From Caballeronia sp. GAFFF1 (GTDB taxonomy: Bacteria; Pseudomonadota; Gammaproteobacteria; Burkholderiales; Burkholderiaceae), in contig NZ_JALQEM010000029.1 of the NCBI RefSeq assembly GCF_023630705.1, forward strand, positions 1 through 64,000: a stretch of 64,000 nt of DNA, written 5' to 3'. Positions 35,675 to 45,798 of the stretch are shown in pieces; within the stretch, counting starts at the first letter, position 1; each line of letters begins with the position of its first letter. The translations under genes were made by a program, and so were the position numbers. The notes below the pieces were generated by a model. It was given only the letters and a program-made list of their open reading frames with translations, was not told the DNA's origin and made no database searches.

Positions 35675-37186
35675 ATGACACCAAGGCTTGAAATGCGGCA
35701 CGCGAGCAAGTCATTCGGCCGCGTGCGCGCGCTCGGCGACGCGAGCTTGCAGCTTTTCCCCGGCGAAGTGCACGCGCTGCTCGGCGAAAACGGCGCGGGC
35801 AAGTCCACGCTCGTCAAGCTGCTCGCGGGCGTCTATCAGCCGGATGCGGGGGAACTGCTGGTCGACGGCGCGGCGCGGCGTTTCGCGAATCCCGCCGAAG
35901 CACGCAATGCCGGCATCGCGGTGATCTATCAGGAGCCGACGCTCTTCGCGGATCTCTCCATCGCGGAGAACATCTACATGGGACGCCAGCCGCGCGACCG
36001 GCTGGGGCGTATCCGCTATGACGAAATGCATCGCGAAGTGGATGCGTTGCTCGCCTCGCTCGGCGTCAGCATGCGCGCGCAACGGCTCGTGCGCGGGCTG
36101 TCCATTGCGGATCAGCAGGTCGTCGAGATTGCCAAGGCGCTCTCGCTCGATGCGAACGTGCTCATCATGGACGAGCCGACCGCCGCGCTTTCGCTGCCGG
36201 AAGTGGAGCGGCTCTTTGCGATCGTACGCGGGCTGCGCGAGCGCAACGCGGCGGTGCTGTTCATCACGCATCGACTCGATGAAGTCTTTGCGCTGACCCA
36301 ACGCATGACGATCATGCGCGACGGCGTAAAGGTTCACGACGCGCTGACCGCGGACATGACTATCGATTCCATTGTGAGCAAAATGGTGGGCCGCGATCTC
36401 GACACGTTCTACCCGAAGGCCGATGTTTTGCCGGGGGATGTGCGTCTTTCCGTGCGCAATCTGACGCGAGAAGGCGTATTCAAGAACGTGTCGTTCGATG
36501 TACGCGCGGGCGAAATCGTCGCGCTGGCAGGTCTCGTCGGCGCGGGAAGAAGCGAGGTCGCGCGCGCGATCTTCGGCATCGATCCGGTCGATGCCGGCGA
36601 AGTCAGGGTCGGCGGCGACACGATAGAACTCGGCAGGCCGGCTGCGGCCGTGCGAGCGGGACTCGCGCTCGTGCCCGAGGACCGGCGCGCGCAAGGACTC
36701 GCGATGGAGTTGTCCATCGCGCGCAATGCGTCGTTGACCGTGCTCGGGCGACTGATGCGGCACGGTCTCATCTCGTCGCGTAGCGAAGCCTCGCTCGCCG
36801 CGGACTGGGGCAAGCGCCTTCGCCTGAAAGCCAGCGATCTGGATGCGCCCGTCGGCACGCTGTCGGGCGGCAATCAGCAGAAGGTCGTGCTCGGCAAGTG
36901 GCTGGCGACGAACCCCAAGGTGCTCATCATCGACGAGCCGACGCGCGGCATTGACGTGGGCGCGAAGGCCGAGGTCTACCGCACGCTCGCGGAACTCGTG
37001 AAGGAGGGCATGGCTGTGCTGATGATATCGAGCGAACTGCCCGAAGTGCTGGGCATGGCGGACCGCGTGCTCGTGATGCACGAAGGCCGTATCAGCGCGG
37101 ACATCGCCCGCGCCGATGCGAACGAGGAACGCGTAATGAGCGCGGCATTGGGCGCGCCTGCGCATACATTGGGTCACGCGGCATGA
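35675..37186 (+). CDS. Sugar ABC transporter, tandem ATP-binding protein (RbsA/RhaT-like)
   Basis: 503 residues with two ABC ATPase domains. The first has Walker [10 protein letters not shown], signature [10 protein letters not shown] and Walker [12 protein letters not shown]. The second has the degenerate P-loop GLVGAGRSE typical of this family, [15 protein letters not shown] and [12 protein letters not shown]. It energises import of a monosaccharide through the two permeases encoded next. CAGGAG precedes ATG 35675. Its stop overlaps the next start by 4 bases (ATGA). In rhizobial rhamnose operons the equivalent is RhaT. Confidence 0.93.
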   Translation: MTPRLEMRHASKSFGRVRALGDASLQLFPGEVHALLGENGAGKSTLVKLLAGVYQPDAGELLVDGAARRFANPAEARNAGIAVIYQEPTLFADLSIAENIYMGRQPRDRLGRIRYDEMHREVDALLASLGVSMRAQRLVRGLSIADQQVVEIAKALSLDANVLIMDEPTAALSLPEVERLFAIVRGLRERNAAVLFITHRLDEVFALTQRMTIMRDGVKVHDALTADMTIDSIVSKMVGRDLDTFYPKADVLPGDVRLSVRNLTREGVFKNVSFDVRAGEIVALAGLVGAGRSEVARAIFGIDPVDAGEVRVGGDTIELGRPAAAVRAGLALVPEDRRAQGLAMELSIARNASLTVLGRLMRHGLISSRSEASLAADWGKRLRLKASDLDAPVGTLSGGNQQKVVLGKWLATNPKVLIIDEPTRGIDVGAKAEVYRTLAELVKEGMAVLMISSELPEVLGMADRVLVMHEGRISADIARADANEERVMSAALGAPAHTLGHAA

Positions 37187-38226
37187 TGACACGACACTCT
37201 CCCAGCTTGCCCGCCATGCCCGCCGCGCAAGACAAGCGCGACGGCTTCGCCGCATCCATCGCGAAGAGCCGCGAGTTGACGCTCTTCGTCGTGCTGCTCG
37301 TGCTCGTCGGCGCGACGGCGGCAGTGAAGCCCGACTTCCTCAACCTGCAAAACCTGCGCGACGTATTGCTCAACGTGTCGATCATCGGCTTGCTCACGGC
37401 GGGCATGACCATCGTGATGTTGATGCGGCACATCGACTTGTCGGTGGCGTCGATCGTCGGCGTTAGCGCGTATGCGGTCGGCAGCCTGTTCGTCGTGTTT
37501 CCGCATATGCCCGTAGCCGTCGCGATGCTCGCCGGGATATGCATCGGACTCCTGATCGGGGCGTTGAACGGCGCGCTCGTCACGTTCGGCCGCGTGCCGT
37601 CGCTCGTTGCCACGCTTTCGACGCTTTATATCGTGCGCGGCGCGGATTACGCATGGGTCCACGGCGGACAGATCAACGCGACGAGCCTGCCCGATGCGTT
37701 CGCGAGAATCGCGACCGGCTCGTTGCTCGGCGTGCCGAATCTCGTGTTGATCGCGCTTGTCGTGCTGGTCGCGCTGTCCGTGTATCTGAAGCAGTATCGC
37801 GGCGGACGCGAGCATTACGCGATCGGATCGAATTCCGAAGCGGCGCGGCTCGCAGGCATTCGCGTGGACCGTCGCGTGATGATCGGCTTCTTGCTGTCGG
37901 GCGGGATTGCGGGACTTGCCGGCGTGCTGTGGCTCGCGCGTTTCGGCACGGTAGATGCCAGCACGGCGAAGGGCATCGAGTTGCAAGTGGTCGCGGCGGC
38001 GGTTGTCGGCAGCGTCGCGATCACGGGCGGCGTCGGCACGGTGGCGGGCGCGACGCTCGGCGCGCTGGTGCTCGGCGTCATCAATATCGCGCTGGTGGTG
38101 CTGCGCGTGTCGCCCTTCTGGCAGCAGGCGATACAAGGCGCGCTGATCGTCGCGGCGATCACGCTCGATACGTTGCTCGCGCGTTCTGTCGCGCGCCGCA
38201 TGATGAGGAAACGCGATCATGGCTAA
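37183..38226 (+). CDS. Sugar ABC transporter permease 1 (RhaP-like)
   Basis: 347 residues of the RbsC/BPD_transp_2 family with about ten TM helices ([18 protein letters not shown] near the N-terminus) and the EAA-like region around [20 protein letters not shown]. It overlaps the ATPase gene by 4 bases and the second permease by 8 bases, so the three are translationally coupled. Confidence 0.92.
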   Translation: MMTRHSPSLPAMPAAQDKRDGFAASIAKSRELTLFVVLLVLVGATAAVKPDFLNLQNLRDVLLNVSIIGLLTAGMTIVMLMRHIDLSVASIVGVSAYAVGSLFVVFPHMPVAVAMLAGICIGLLIGALNGALVTFGRVPSLVATLSTLYIVRGADYAWVHGGQINATSLPDAFARIATGSLLGVPNLVLIALVVLVALSVYLKQYRGGREHYAIGSNSEAARLAGIRVDRRVMIGFLLSGGIAGLAGVLWLARFGTVDASTAKGIELQVVAAAVVGSVAITGGVGTVAGATLGALVLGVINIALVVLRVSPFWQQAIQGALIVAAITLDTLLARSVARRMMRKRDHG

Positions 38227-39223
38227 ACCCGACTCGGCTTTGTCTATCGCGAAACGCCGTCATTTGCAGTGGGAGGCGATGCTCGTCATCGTGCTCGTCG
38301 TCTCGCTCGTGGCAGGGCGCGCGATCGCGCCCATGTTTTTGTCGTCGGCCAATCTGTCGAACATGCTGGCCGATTTCACCGAGATCGCGTTGATCGCGCT
38401 GCCGATGACGCTCGTCATCGTGGCGGCCGAGATCGACTTGTCGGTGGCGTCGGTGCTCGGCGCATCGAGCGCGCTGATGGCCGTGCTCTGGCACATGGGA
38501 TTGCCGATGCCGCTCGTCATCGCCATCGTGCTCGTCGCAGGGACGCTCGCGGGGCTGCTGAACGGACTCGTCATCGTGCGCTTCGGCTTGCCTTCGCTTG
38601 CCGTAACCATCGGCACGCTCGCGCTCTTTCGCGGCCTTGCGTACGTCTTGCTCGGCGATCAGGCCATCGCTGATTTCCCCGCGTCGTACACGGCGTTCGG
38701 CATCGACACGGTCGGCGATACGTTCCTGCCCACGCCGTTCCTGCTCGTGATCGCGGGCGCCATCGTCTTCACGGTTCTGTTGCAGGCGACGCCCTTCGGA
38801 CGCAGCCTCTATGCCATCGGCGCGAACCCGACAGCCGCGCAGTTCTCCGGCATCGACGTCGGCAAGACGAAGCTCAGGCTCTTCATGATGTCGGGCGCGA
38901 TGTCGGCGCTCGCGGGCATCGTTTATACGCTGCGCTTCACGAGCGCGCGCGGCGACAACGGCGAAGGCTTCGAGCTGTCCGTCATCGCCGCGGTGCTGTT
39001 CGGCGGCGTGAGCATCTTCGGCGGACGCGGCTCGATGATCGGCGTGCTGCTGTCGCTCGTCATCATCGGCGTGCTGCGCAATGCGTTGACGCTCGCGGAC
39101 GTATCGAGCGAAACGCTCACCATCGTGACCGGCGCGTTGCTGCTTTCGTCGGTGCTGATACCGAACCTGGTCGCGCGCTGGCGCGCAGTACGAGAGAAAC
39201 GCCTGATGACGCAGACCCTATGA
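38219..39223 (+). CDS. Sugar ABC transporter permease 2 (RhaQ-like)
   Basis: 334 residues, same family as the previous gene (AEIDLSVASVLGASSALMAV matches [17 protein letters not shown] in permease 1). Two different permeases, rather than a homodimer, is the arrangement of rhizobial rhamnose and E. coli AI-2 type importers. It has roughly ten TM helices. The start ATG 38219 lies inside the end of permease 1. Confidence 0.92.
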   Translation: MAKPDSALSIAKRRHLQWEAMLVIVLVVSLVAGRAIAPMFLSSANLSNMLADFTEIALIALPMTLVIVAAEIDLSVASVLGASSALMAVLWHMGLPMPLVIAIVLVAGTLAGLLNGLVIVRFGLPSLAVTIGTLALFRGLAYVLLGDQAIADFPASYTAFGIDTVGDTFLPTPFLLVIAGAIVFTVLLQATPFGRSLYAIGANPTAAQFSGIDVGKTKLRLFMMSGAMSALAGIVYTLRFTSARGDNGEGFELSVIAAVLFGGVSIFGGRGSMIGVLLSLVIIGVLRNALTLADVSSETLTIVTGALLLSSVLIPNLVARWRAVREKRLMTQTL

Positions 39224-39303
39224 CGAACCGTTATACCCCGCGTTGATAACCCGCGCGAAGCCTGTTTTCAGGGCCTGCGCGCAATGACAGGAGACGTTCC
39301 GAC

Positions 39304-40317
39304 ATGAAAAATCCCTATCGATTCGCACGCGGCCCGATGCTCGCAGCGGCCTTCCTGGCCGTTACCGTGGCGCTGACCGCGAGCGCCGCCGAAGTGAAAA
39401 GCGGCCTCAAGATCGCCTTCGTGCCGAAACAGATCAACAACCCGTATGAGGTGATCGCCGACGATGGCGGCATGGCCGCGATCAAGGAAATGAAGGGCGA
39501 TGGCAAGGTCGTCGGCCCGTCGGACGCGGGCGCGTCGTCGCAAGTCAGCTATATCAACACGCTCATCACGCAGCGCCAGAACGCCATCGTGATCGCGGCC
39601 AACGATGCCAACGCGCTCGTGCCGTATCTCAAGAAAGCGATGTCGCAGGGCATCAAGGTCGTTACGTTCGATTCCGACACGGCACCCGAAGGCCGGCAGA
39701 TCTTCGTGAACCAGGCCGAGTCGGAGGCCATCGGGCGCGGGCAGATTCAATTGCTGTCGAAGCTGGTCGGCGGCGAAGGCGAATTCGCGATTCTGTCGGC
39801 CACGCCCAACGCGACGAACCAGAACACGTGGATCAAATGGATGCAGGAGGAGTTGAAGAAGCCCGAGTATTCGAAGATGAAGCTCGTTAAGATCGCGTAC
39901 GGCAACGACGATGACCAGAAATCGTTCGTGGAAACGCAGGGCTTGTTGCAGGCGTATCCGAACCTGAAGGGCATCGTCGCGCCGACATCTGTAGGCATTG
40001 CCGCGGCGGCGCGCTATATCTCCGGTTCGCCGGCCAAGGGCAAGGTCGTCGTGACGGGCCTCGGCACGCCGAACCAGATGCGCGCGTTCATCAAGAACGG
40101 CACCGTGCAGGCGTTCCAGTTGTGGGACCCGGGCCAGTTGGGCTACCTTGCGGCGTTCGCGGCTGCAAACCTCGCGTCCGGCACCATCACGGGCAAGGAA
40201 GGCGATTCGTTCGAGGCCGGCAAGCTCGGGAAGCGTACCGTGGGCAAGAGCGGCGAAGTGATTCTCGGGCCGCCGACCACGTTCGATGCGAGCAATATCG
40301 ATCGTTTCAATTTCTGA
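39304..40317 (+). CDS. Sugar ABC transporter periplasmic binding protein (RhaS-like)
   Basis: 337 residues. A Sec signal peptide (MKNPYRFARGPMLAAAFLAV, cleavage near ASA-AEVKSG) is followed by a periplasmic-binding-protein-4 fold: IAFVPKQINNPYEVIADDGG, ITQRQNAIVIAANDANALVP, VTFDSDTAPEGR. The mature protein resembles rhamnose-binding RhaS and AI-2-binding LsrB. AGGAG precedes ATG 39304. It is the last gene of the operon and is followed by a terminator; high expression relative to the permeases would be expected. Confidence 0.93.
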   Translation: MKNPYRFARGPMLAAAFLAVTVALTASAAEVKSGLKIAFVPKQINNPYEVIADDGGMAAIKEMKGDGKVVGPSDAGASSQVSYINTLITQRQNAIVIAANDANALVPYLKKAMSQGIKVVTFDSDTAPEGRQIFVNQAESEAIGRGQIQLLSKLVGGEGEFAILSATPNATNQNTWIKWMQEELKKPEYSKMKLVKIAYGNDDDQKSFVETQGLLQAYPNLKGIVAPTSVGIAAAARYISGSPAKGKVVVTGLGTPNQMRAFIKNGTVQAFQLWDPGQLGYLAAFAAANLASGTITGKEGDSFEAGKLGKRTVGKSGEVILGPPTTFDASNIDRFNF

Positions 40318-40324
40318 AAGACGC

Positions 40325-40348
40325 GGCGGAGCGGCTGCATGCTCCGCC
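40325..40348 (+). terminator. Terminator of the rhamnose ABC operon
   Basis: Stem GGCGGAGC (40325-40332) / GCTCCGCC (40341-40348), 8-base loop, followed by TTCGTC, 8 bases after the binding-protein stop. Confidence 0.65.
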
Positions 40349-40373
40349 TTCGTCATACGATAAGCAAGACTAA

Positions 40374-40778
40374 CTATCGACGCGACTTCGACAGCCGGTG
40401 CGCGAGGCCCAGGTTCGTCGCGATCTGCCAGACATACACGCGCGAGAAGCGCACGCCGAAGCGCCGCTCGATCAGCTCGCGCAGACGCGCATTGGTCCAC
40501 GCGTCGCTCGGAAAGCCGTATTTGCGCGGCGAATTCTGCAACGCGGCCGCGATCCAGTCGAGCGCGTCCCGATCCAGCACGGACGTGCGCCCGCCGACGC
40601 CCATTTTCGCGAGCGCATCGAGCCCGCCGTCCGACACGATGGCGCGGTAGCGGCGCACTGTTTGCACCGAGAGATGCAATTCGTCCGCGACCGTCTCTAC
40701 CGATGCGCCTTCCAGCAGTCTGCGCCCGGCGGTCATGCGCCGGACGACGCTCGGAAGGGTGGCGGGGCGGGACGGCAT
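40374..40778 (-). CDS. Winged-HTH protein related to IS630 transposase N-terminus
   Basis: 134 residues. The first half has an HTH (RRLLEGASVETVADELHLSV, QTVRRYRAIVSDGGLDAL), the second a winged-helix region (RLRELIERRFGVRFSRVYVW, QIATNLGLAHR). This is the DNA-binding part of IS630-type transposases without the DDE catalytic domain. There is no terminal repeat or catalytic ORF next to it, so it is either a domesticated stand-alone regulator or an IS remnant. Confidence 0.7.
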   Translation of the reverse strand: MPSRPATLPSVVRRMTAGRRLLEGASVETVADELHLSVQTVRRYRAIVSDGGLDALAKMGVGGRTSVLDRDALDWIAAALQNSPRKYGFPSDAWTNARLRELIERRFGVRFSRVYVWQIATNLGLAHRLSKSRR

Positions 40779-40824
40779 CGCGCTGGTCGCTCGGTCGCGG
40801 TCCGCGGCTTCTTGGCGCGGCCGG

Positions 40825-40929
40825 TCAGCCGCACAGCCCGGCGGCGCAGCCGCGCGCGGTGGAGAGCGCCTCGGAGGCGCAGGGCGCGTTCAGACGGGGC
40901 GCGGCGTCACGGCGTCCGTATGCGTTCAT
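40825..40929 (-). CDS. Possible 34-residue small protein
   Basis: AAGGAG lies 8 bases before ATG 40929. The product MNAYGRRDAAPRLNAPCASE... ends ARGCAAGLCG. It has three Cys, is not hydrophobic and has no known family. It lies directly upstream of the IS630-like HTH gene. Supported only by the ribosome site. Confidence 0.35.
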   Translation of the reverse strand: MNAYGRRDAAPRLNAPCASEALSTARGCAAGLCG

Positions 40930-41228
40930 GCGTGGCTCCTTGTCGGGAGACTGCGGAACTCGATCGGGCGTGCTCAACGGCGAAAGGATGCGCGGCCGCG
41001 AAAGCCAGGCCGGCTACTTTGGGCTACCAATAAACGTTTTACGGCGCAATGGACACGCATGGCCGAAAATATTTCGGCTTGAATATTGAGCGTGAATTGC
41101 CTATGGGCGGATCGGCGCGCGTATTCGGCCCATGCACGAGGCGCGGCGAGCAACGCTGCGGGTGTCGGTTTTCGGTGGTGCGACTGATTTTCGTCAGTCG
41201 TGGACAAGGACCAAGCCTCGCGGACACG
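40930..41228. other. Intergenic stretch with no supported gene
   Basis: About 300 bases with several AT-rich patches (near 41030-41100). No frame has a credible ribosome site. It may contain the promoter for the small minus-strand genes to its left. Confidence 0.4.
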
Positions 41229-41564
41229 TCAAACGCGATAGAACTCGATATCCTGGCCCGCATGTACCGCGCGTTTCAACCATTCCGGCATGTCGCCGAC
41301 GCCGTCCCACGTGTCGCCGCTCGCGTTTCGGAAAACCGGACTCGCGCCGTTCGATATCGGCACGGACGGCAATTTCGGCATCGCGCGATGCGGTTTCGGC
41401 GCGCCATTCGCCGCGTTCCCGTTGGTCCTGGTGAACGTGGGCGGTGCAGGAGGCGCGGCCTGCGCTTCGGCTAATGCTTCGGCCAGAGCAGTTTCGGTAA
41501 TCCCGAATTCGGCCATTCGGCTGCGCAAGTACGCAATGATGCTATCTCGCTTTCTTTCGTCCAC
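41229..41564 (-). CDS. H-NS family DNA-binding protein (short form)
   Basis: 111 residues starting at GTG 41564 behind AGGAAA. The last ~40 residues (FRNASGDTWDGVGDMPEWLK, RAVHAGQDIEFYRV) match the C-terminal DNA-binding domain of Burkholderia H-NS-like proteins (…GDTWDGxGxxPxWL). The N-terminal oligomerisation region is much reduced (RDSIIAYLRSRMAEFGITET, then an Ala/Pro linker). H-NS proteins silence AT-rich foreign DNA; a short form could modulate full-length partners (inference). Confidence 0.78.
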   Translation of the reverse strand: MDERKRDSIIAYLRSRMAEFGITETALAEALAEAQAAPPAPPTFTRTNGNAANGAPKPHRAMPKLPSVPISNGASPVFRNASGDTWDGVGDMPEWLKRAVHAGQDIEFYRV

Positions 41565-41933
41565 GGCTTTCCTGATTCAGCTTTTTGATTTGCAGAAGAC
41601 GAACCCATGCCCCGCGCGGACCGGGGCGGTTCGATGACTTAAATATATGTATTACCAAGCGTGGCGCAGTGTTTGCCGCTCGTCAATTGGTGTATTTACC
41701 GCGAGGCTGTTTTAATCCGCCAGACTCATTGACGCATGCGCCGAATAGAGCCGGTTCGGTCCATTCACTCGCTCGAGGATCACCGCGACGGACGCACGAC
41801 AAGAGTGCGTGCGGGAAGTCACGCCGAAAACCGCGATCCGCAGAGGGGCATGCCGCGCCGCCGCGACGAGGCGGCGGCCGAAAGGCTCGCTCCACTTGTA
41901 TTGTATGCCGGTCTTGGCAGCGTTTAAAAAGTT
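41565..41933. other. Intergenic, AT-rich in part
   Basis: 370 bases upstream of the H-NS-like gene. It includes the AT-rich tract around 41638-41655 (taaatatatgtattacc), a plausible promoter and self-binding region for the H-NS relative. No supported gene. Confidence 0.45.
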
Positions 41934-42185
41934 TTAACGCGAATGTTGTTCTCCCGGTAATTCCGCGCCGTGCGCGCGAATCGCGGCAATGAGTTCCGCC
42001 GGCGTTATTTCATAACGGACTTCGCGATGAATGCCGGGTTTGCGTTCATCGATCTCGATCAGCAGCACGGCCTTGCCGTCAGCAGCGGGTTCGAGCTTCA
42101 ACGAGCGCACTTCCTGGCCGGTGGTGTCGTCATATTCGGTCAGGAGCGTCATGGCTCCGGTGGCTGCGCTTCTCGGCATCGACAT
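41934..42185 (-). CDS. Small hypothetical protein
   Basis: 83 residues from ATG 42185, preceded by GGGAGGAAGA. It contains MTLLTEYDDTTGQEVRSLKL, VLLIEIDERKPGIHREVRYE and ITPAELIAAIRAHGAEL, a compact alpha/beta pattern with no known domain. Further upstream in-frame starts (42209, 42335) lack the strong ribosome site. Confidence 0.6.
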   Translation of the reverse strand: MSMPRSAATGAMTLLTEYDDTTGQEVRSLKLEPAADGKAVLLIEIDERKPGIHREVRYEITPAELIAAIRAHGAELPGEQHSR

Positions 42186-42392
42186 TCTTCCTCCCGTCTT
42201 GCGACGCATTTGTTGTTGTTCCGCTGCATCGCCCAGCCGCGCGCAGCGAATGGCGTGCGCGCTCCAGGGACGAAACAGGGCGGATACGGCGGACGCGAAG
42301 CGCGGCGCCTGCGCGGGCGCGCTCCGGTATCTCATTATTGCCTGTCAAATGCGCAGGCGTCCAGCGCGCGAGTTTTGCGCCCGCTTGCGCCC

Positions 42393-43388
42393 TCAGGCGT
42401 TGCCGGCGATGGCGTCGCGGACCTGCGCCGTGATCTCGAACGAACGCAAGCGCGCCGCATGGTCGAAAACTTGCGCCGTGACGATGAGTTCGTCCGCCTG
42501 CGTCTGGTCGATGACCGAGCGCAGCCCGGCTTCCACGTCGCTGCGATCGCCGATCACCGAGCACGACAGCGAGTGCTCGACGCCCGCGCGCTCGGCCGGC
42601 GTCCACGCAATGGATTCGACGGGCGGCGGCAGTTGTCCCGGCGTGCCACGTCGAAGATTGATGAACTGCTGTTGCAGGGATGTGAAGAGGAAGCGGGCTT
42701 CGTCGGCGGTGTCGGCGGCGAAGACGTTCACGCCGACCATCGCGTAAGGCTTGTCCAGCGTGGCGGACGGCCGGAATTGCGAGCGATAGACGTGCAACGC
42801 GGTCATCAGGTAATCCGGCGCGAAATGGGACGCGAACGCGAACGGCAGGCCGAGCGCCGCCGCCAGTTGCGCGGAAAAGAGCGACGAGCCGAGCAGCCAG
42901 ATCGGCACATGCAAGCCCGCGCCGGGCACCGCGCGCACGCGCTGGCCTTCCACCGGATCGGCGAAATAACGCTGAAGCTCCACGACGTCGTCGGGGAACG
43001 AATCGGCGCTGCCTTGCAGGTCGCGGCGCAGCGCGCGGGCGGTCGTCTGGTCGGTGCCCGGCGCGCGCCCGAGTCCGAGGTCGATGCGGCCGGGAAACAG
43101 CGAGGCGAGCGTGCCGAACTGCTCGGCGATGACGAGCGGCGCGTGATTCGGCAGCATGATGCCGCCGGAGCCGACGCGAATCGTCTTGGTGCCTGCCGCG
43201 ATGTGCGCGATCACCACCGAAGTGGCCGCGCTGGCGATGCCCGTCATGTTGTGATGCTCGGCGAGCCAGTAGCGCCGGTAGCCCCAGCGTTCGGCGTGCT
43301 GCGCGAGATCGAGCGAATGAGCGAAGGCGTCGGCGGCGGTGGAGCCGAGCGGAATGGGCGAGAGGTCCAGCAGCGAGAAGGGGATCAT
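42393..43388 (-). CDS. LLM-class flavin-dependent oxidoreductase (luciferase-like)
   Basis: 331 residues from [16 protein letters not shown]; an in-frame ATG at 43439 would add 17. It is a bacterial-luciferase-like TIM barrel: [20 protein letters not shown] is the family hallmark, with [31 protein letters not shown] and [14 protein letters not shown]. Members of this MsnO8/YhbW-like branch use FMNH2 and O2 on unknown substrates. Single gene. Confidence 0.9.
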   Translation of the reverse strand: MIPFSLLDLSPIPLGSTAADAFAHSLDLAQHAERWGYRRYWLAEHHNMTGIASAATSVVIAHIAAGTKTIRVGSGGIMLPNHAPLVIAEQFGTLASLFPGRIDLGLGRAPGTDQTTARALRRDLQGSADSFPDDVVELQRYFADPVEGQRVRAVPGAGLHVPIWLLGSSLFSAQLAAALGLPFAFASHFAPDYLMTALHVYRSQFRPSATLDKPYAMVGVNVFAADTADEARFLFTSLQQQFINLRRGTPGQLPPPVESIAWTPAERAGVEHSLSCSVIGDRSDVEAGLRSVIDQTQADELIVTAQVFDHAARLRSFEITAQVRDAIAGNA

Positions 43389-43552
43389 TGCGAGTTTGGC
43401 GTGCTGCAGCGTGATGGCGTGGCGGCGCGACATGCGCATGGGAAGAGCGGCCTCGACGCGGCCACGCGTTGGATATTCGATTGTGCCGAAAGTCCGCGAA
43501 GTCTGCCGAAGCGGTCGCGAGCCGATGGTCCTGAGCGAAGTATCCGCCGACG

Positions 43553-44368
43553 CTATGCCAGCACCGGATAGCCGCGCTCCGCCGCTTCGCGTTCGTAGCG
43601 AAGAATCGGCGCGTAATCCGCCTGCGTGAGGCGCAGGAAGCCTTTGAGCCGCAGCCGGCGCGCGAGTGCCGAGTCTTGCGCGACGGTATCGCCGAGCGCG
43701 ATGGCGAGCGCATCGACGATTTCGCGCGGCACGCGCTTCGACGCGATGAACGGCAGCGCGGGCGCGCTCGCCGTCACGCCGAGCTCGCGCACGCCGGCCG
43801 CCAGTTCCGGCCGATGCGCGCGCACGAATGCGAGCGTCACGCAGTCGATGGCGGCGATATCCGCGCTTCGCTCGATCGCGACCGCATGCAGCGACGCGAG
43901 ATGTCCGCCGCTCTTCGCCACGGAATCGAAGAAGCGCGAGCCCTGCGCAAACGGCGCCACGGCATGACGGAAGAGGTTCATGCCGCTATTCGAATCGTCG
44001 TCGTTGTAGACGGCGCGCAGCCCGCGGCAGTCGGCGAGCGACGCCGCGTTGACATGCGCGCCCGCGACGAGCACGCTGCGGTAGCCGCCGTTCTCGCAGC
44101 CGGGTGCGTCGAAATCGGGCGTGGCGACCAGTTGCACGCGATCATCGAGCGCATGCAGCAGCGGATAACCGCACGTCTGCGACAGCAGCAGGTCCTCGCG
44201 CAGCCAGAAGGCGCTCAGGTCGGAAACGGCGTCGGCGATGCCGAGCGTATCGCCGCGGGCCTTCAGCCTGTCGGCGAGCCGGGCGTGCACGGCATCGAGC
44301 AACGCGCGCCAGTCGGCGGCGAGCGCAGGCGTGACGTTGTACATCGGCAGGGCGGCGGTCCAGTGCAT
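43553..44368 (-). CDS. PhnD-like substrate-binding protein without a signal peptide
   Basis: 271 residues of the phosphate/phosphonate-binding PhnD fold: [35 protein letters not shown] and [28 protein letters not shown]. It begins [20 protein letters not shown], with no Sec signal or lipobox, and no ABC permease or ATPase is nearby. It may act in the cytoplasm or be a sensor-type orphan (inference). Confidence 0.82.
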   Translation of the reverse strand: MHWTAALPMYNVTPALAADWRALLDAVHARLADRLKARGDTLGIADAVSDLSAFWLREDLLLSQTCGYPLLHALDDRVQLVATPDFDAPGCENGGYRSVLVAGAHVNAASLADCRGLRAVYNDDDSNSGMNLFRHAVAPFAQGSRFFDSVAKSGGHLASLHAVAIERSADIAAIDCVTLAFVRAHRPELAAGVRELGVTASAPALPFIASKRVPREIVDALAIALGDTVAQDSALARRLRLKGFLRLTQADYAPILRYEREAAERGYPVLA

Positions 44369-44537
44369 CGTCGGGTACTGGCAGGGGATGTCGCATCGTA
44401 GCGGTATTCGCAGCGGCGCGTCTCGCCATGGAAGGACTAGGCCTGCGGCGTCTCCGTCTTCGTAACAGACGGTTTGCCGTGCGGCCGTCGAGGCGATGCA
44501 GCGTCAAGCCTGCCGAACGGACCGGCCGGTCCCCGCG

Positions 44538-45548
44538 TCACAAGCCGCCCGAAGCCGCCTTGGCGCCGTCCGGATGCCCGAACGTTCGCACTGCTGTGTC
44601 CTCGCCCGAGCCCGCGAACGGATGCACCGGCGCGACCGCCCCCGCGAACGCATACCGCCGGAACCACTCGCCGTATCCTTCCACGACAAACCCGCCATTG
44701 CTCGCCCGATACGCGTCTCGCCGCTCGCGATAGATTGCAGCCAGCGCGAACCACGGCGCGCCCGGCAGGTCGTGGTGCACCGCGTGGTAGTTGTTGTTCA
44801 GGAAAAGCAGCTGCCACGGCCACGCGGCCTCGTTGATGACCGTTCGCTCACGCTCTGCGCCGGCCGCGCGATGTTCGTGGAACGATCGCACCGAAGCAAG
44901 CGCGAGCGCCGCATAGCCCACGCCTGCGAACGCGCGCCACGGCACGCCGCATCGAGTGTCGAGCCACCACGCGAGCGCCGCCAGCGCGGCGAGATGCACG
45001 AGCCAGCTCGCGACGATCCGCCAGTCGCGATCGATAATCGCCTGCGCCGCTTCCCGCCACGACGCGGCGATCGCGAACCACGGCCCGATCAGCACGCGGC
45101 CCACGAACGTGTTGCGCGCGGCGATCGCGCCACGCAATACGACGCCCGCGCTCGCCCACTGTTCGGGCGTCACGAAGTAGCTTTCGGGATCGCGGCCGGG
45201 CACGGTCAGATGCGCATCGTCGTGATGACGCAGATGCGACGCGCGATAGACCGCATACGGAAACCACACGGCGAGCGGCGCGAGTCCGAAGAGCATGTTG
45301 ACGAGCGGCCAGCGCGTCGGATGCCCGTGCAGCAACTCGTGCTGTAGCGACATGTACCAGCACGACAACACCGCGAGCAGCCCGAGCGCGAGCGGCATGC
45401 CGAGCGCGCGCGCGCTCGTCGCGACGGCGAACCAGCCGCCGTACACCGCGACGATCACGAGCCATGTCGGCCATTCGCTGCGCCAGCGCCACGACGCGCG
45501 CCGATCCTGGATTGCATCGCGTTGGGCGTCGTCGAGATAGCGTGGCAT
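44538..45548 (-). CDS. Membrane fatty acid desaturase
   Basis: 336 residues from MPRYLDDAQRDAIQDR. Histidine boxes: HELLHGH starting at residue 70, HLRHHDD from 105, and NYHAVHHD near 250, which together bind a di-iron centre. TM helices at ~28-48 and ~52-68 and more after the second box. It introduces double bonds into fatty acyl chains or modifies related lipids. The start is tentative; other in-frame ATGs lie at 45575 and 45602 and none has a good Shine-Dalgarno. It is divergent from the Ni/Co permease. Confidence 0.88.
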   Translation of the reverse strand: MPRYLDDAQRDAIQDRRASWRWRSEWPTWLVIVAVYGGWFAVATSARALGMPLALGLLAVLSCWYMSLQHELLHGHPTRWPLVNMLFGLAPLAVWFPYAVYRASHLRHHDDAHLTVPGRDPESYFVTPEQWASAGVVLRGAIAARNTFVGRVLIGPWFAIAASWREAAQAIIDRDWRIVASWLVHLAALAALAWWLDTRCGVPWRAFAGVGYAALALASVRSFHEHRAAGAERERTVINEAAWPWQLLFLNNNYHAVHHDLPGAPWFALAAIYRERRDAYRASNGGFVVEGYGEWFRRYAFAGAVAPVHPFAGSGEDTAVRTFGHPDGAKAASGGL

Positions 45549-45798
45549 GGCGGGCTCTGAAAGGCGAAGGGCCATGTTAGCCGCGAGCCGCCGCAAGCCC
45601 AACGAACGAATACGCCTATGTTTTTCGCGCAGCGCGAATTGCAGCGGTTTTTTCGCGCTCTTTCGCCAAGAAATGAATAGGATGTCGAATCAATGCGCGT
45701 CTGCCGCACGGCCGCGTGCCCGCACGCGAATATTGGCCGCGACCCGAAGCAAGGTATTCTCTGACGCTGTCCCCGGTTCTTCGCCGCCACGCGCCCTT

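Noticed and set aside
45549..45798. Possible cobalamin or nickel-cobalt riboswitch before the Ni/Co permease
   Set aside because: No B12-box or NiCo-type four-helix core could be recognised.
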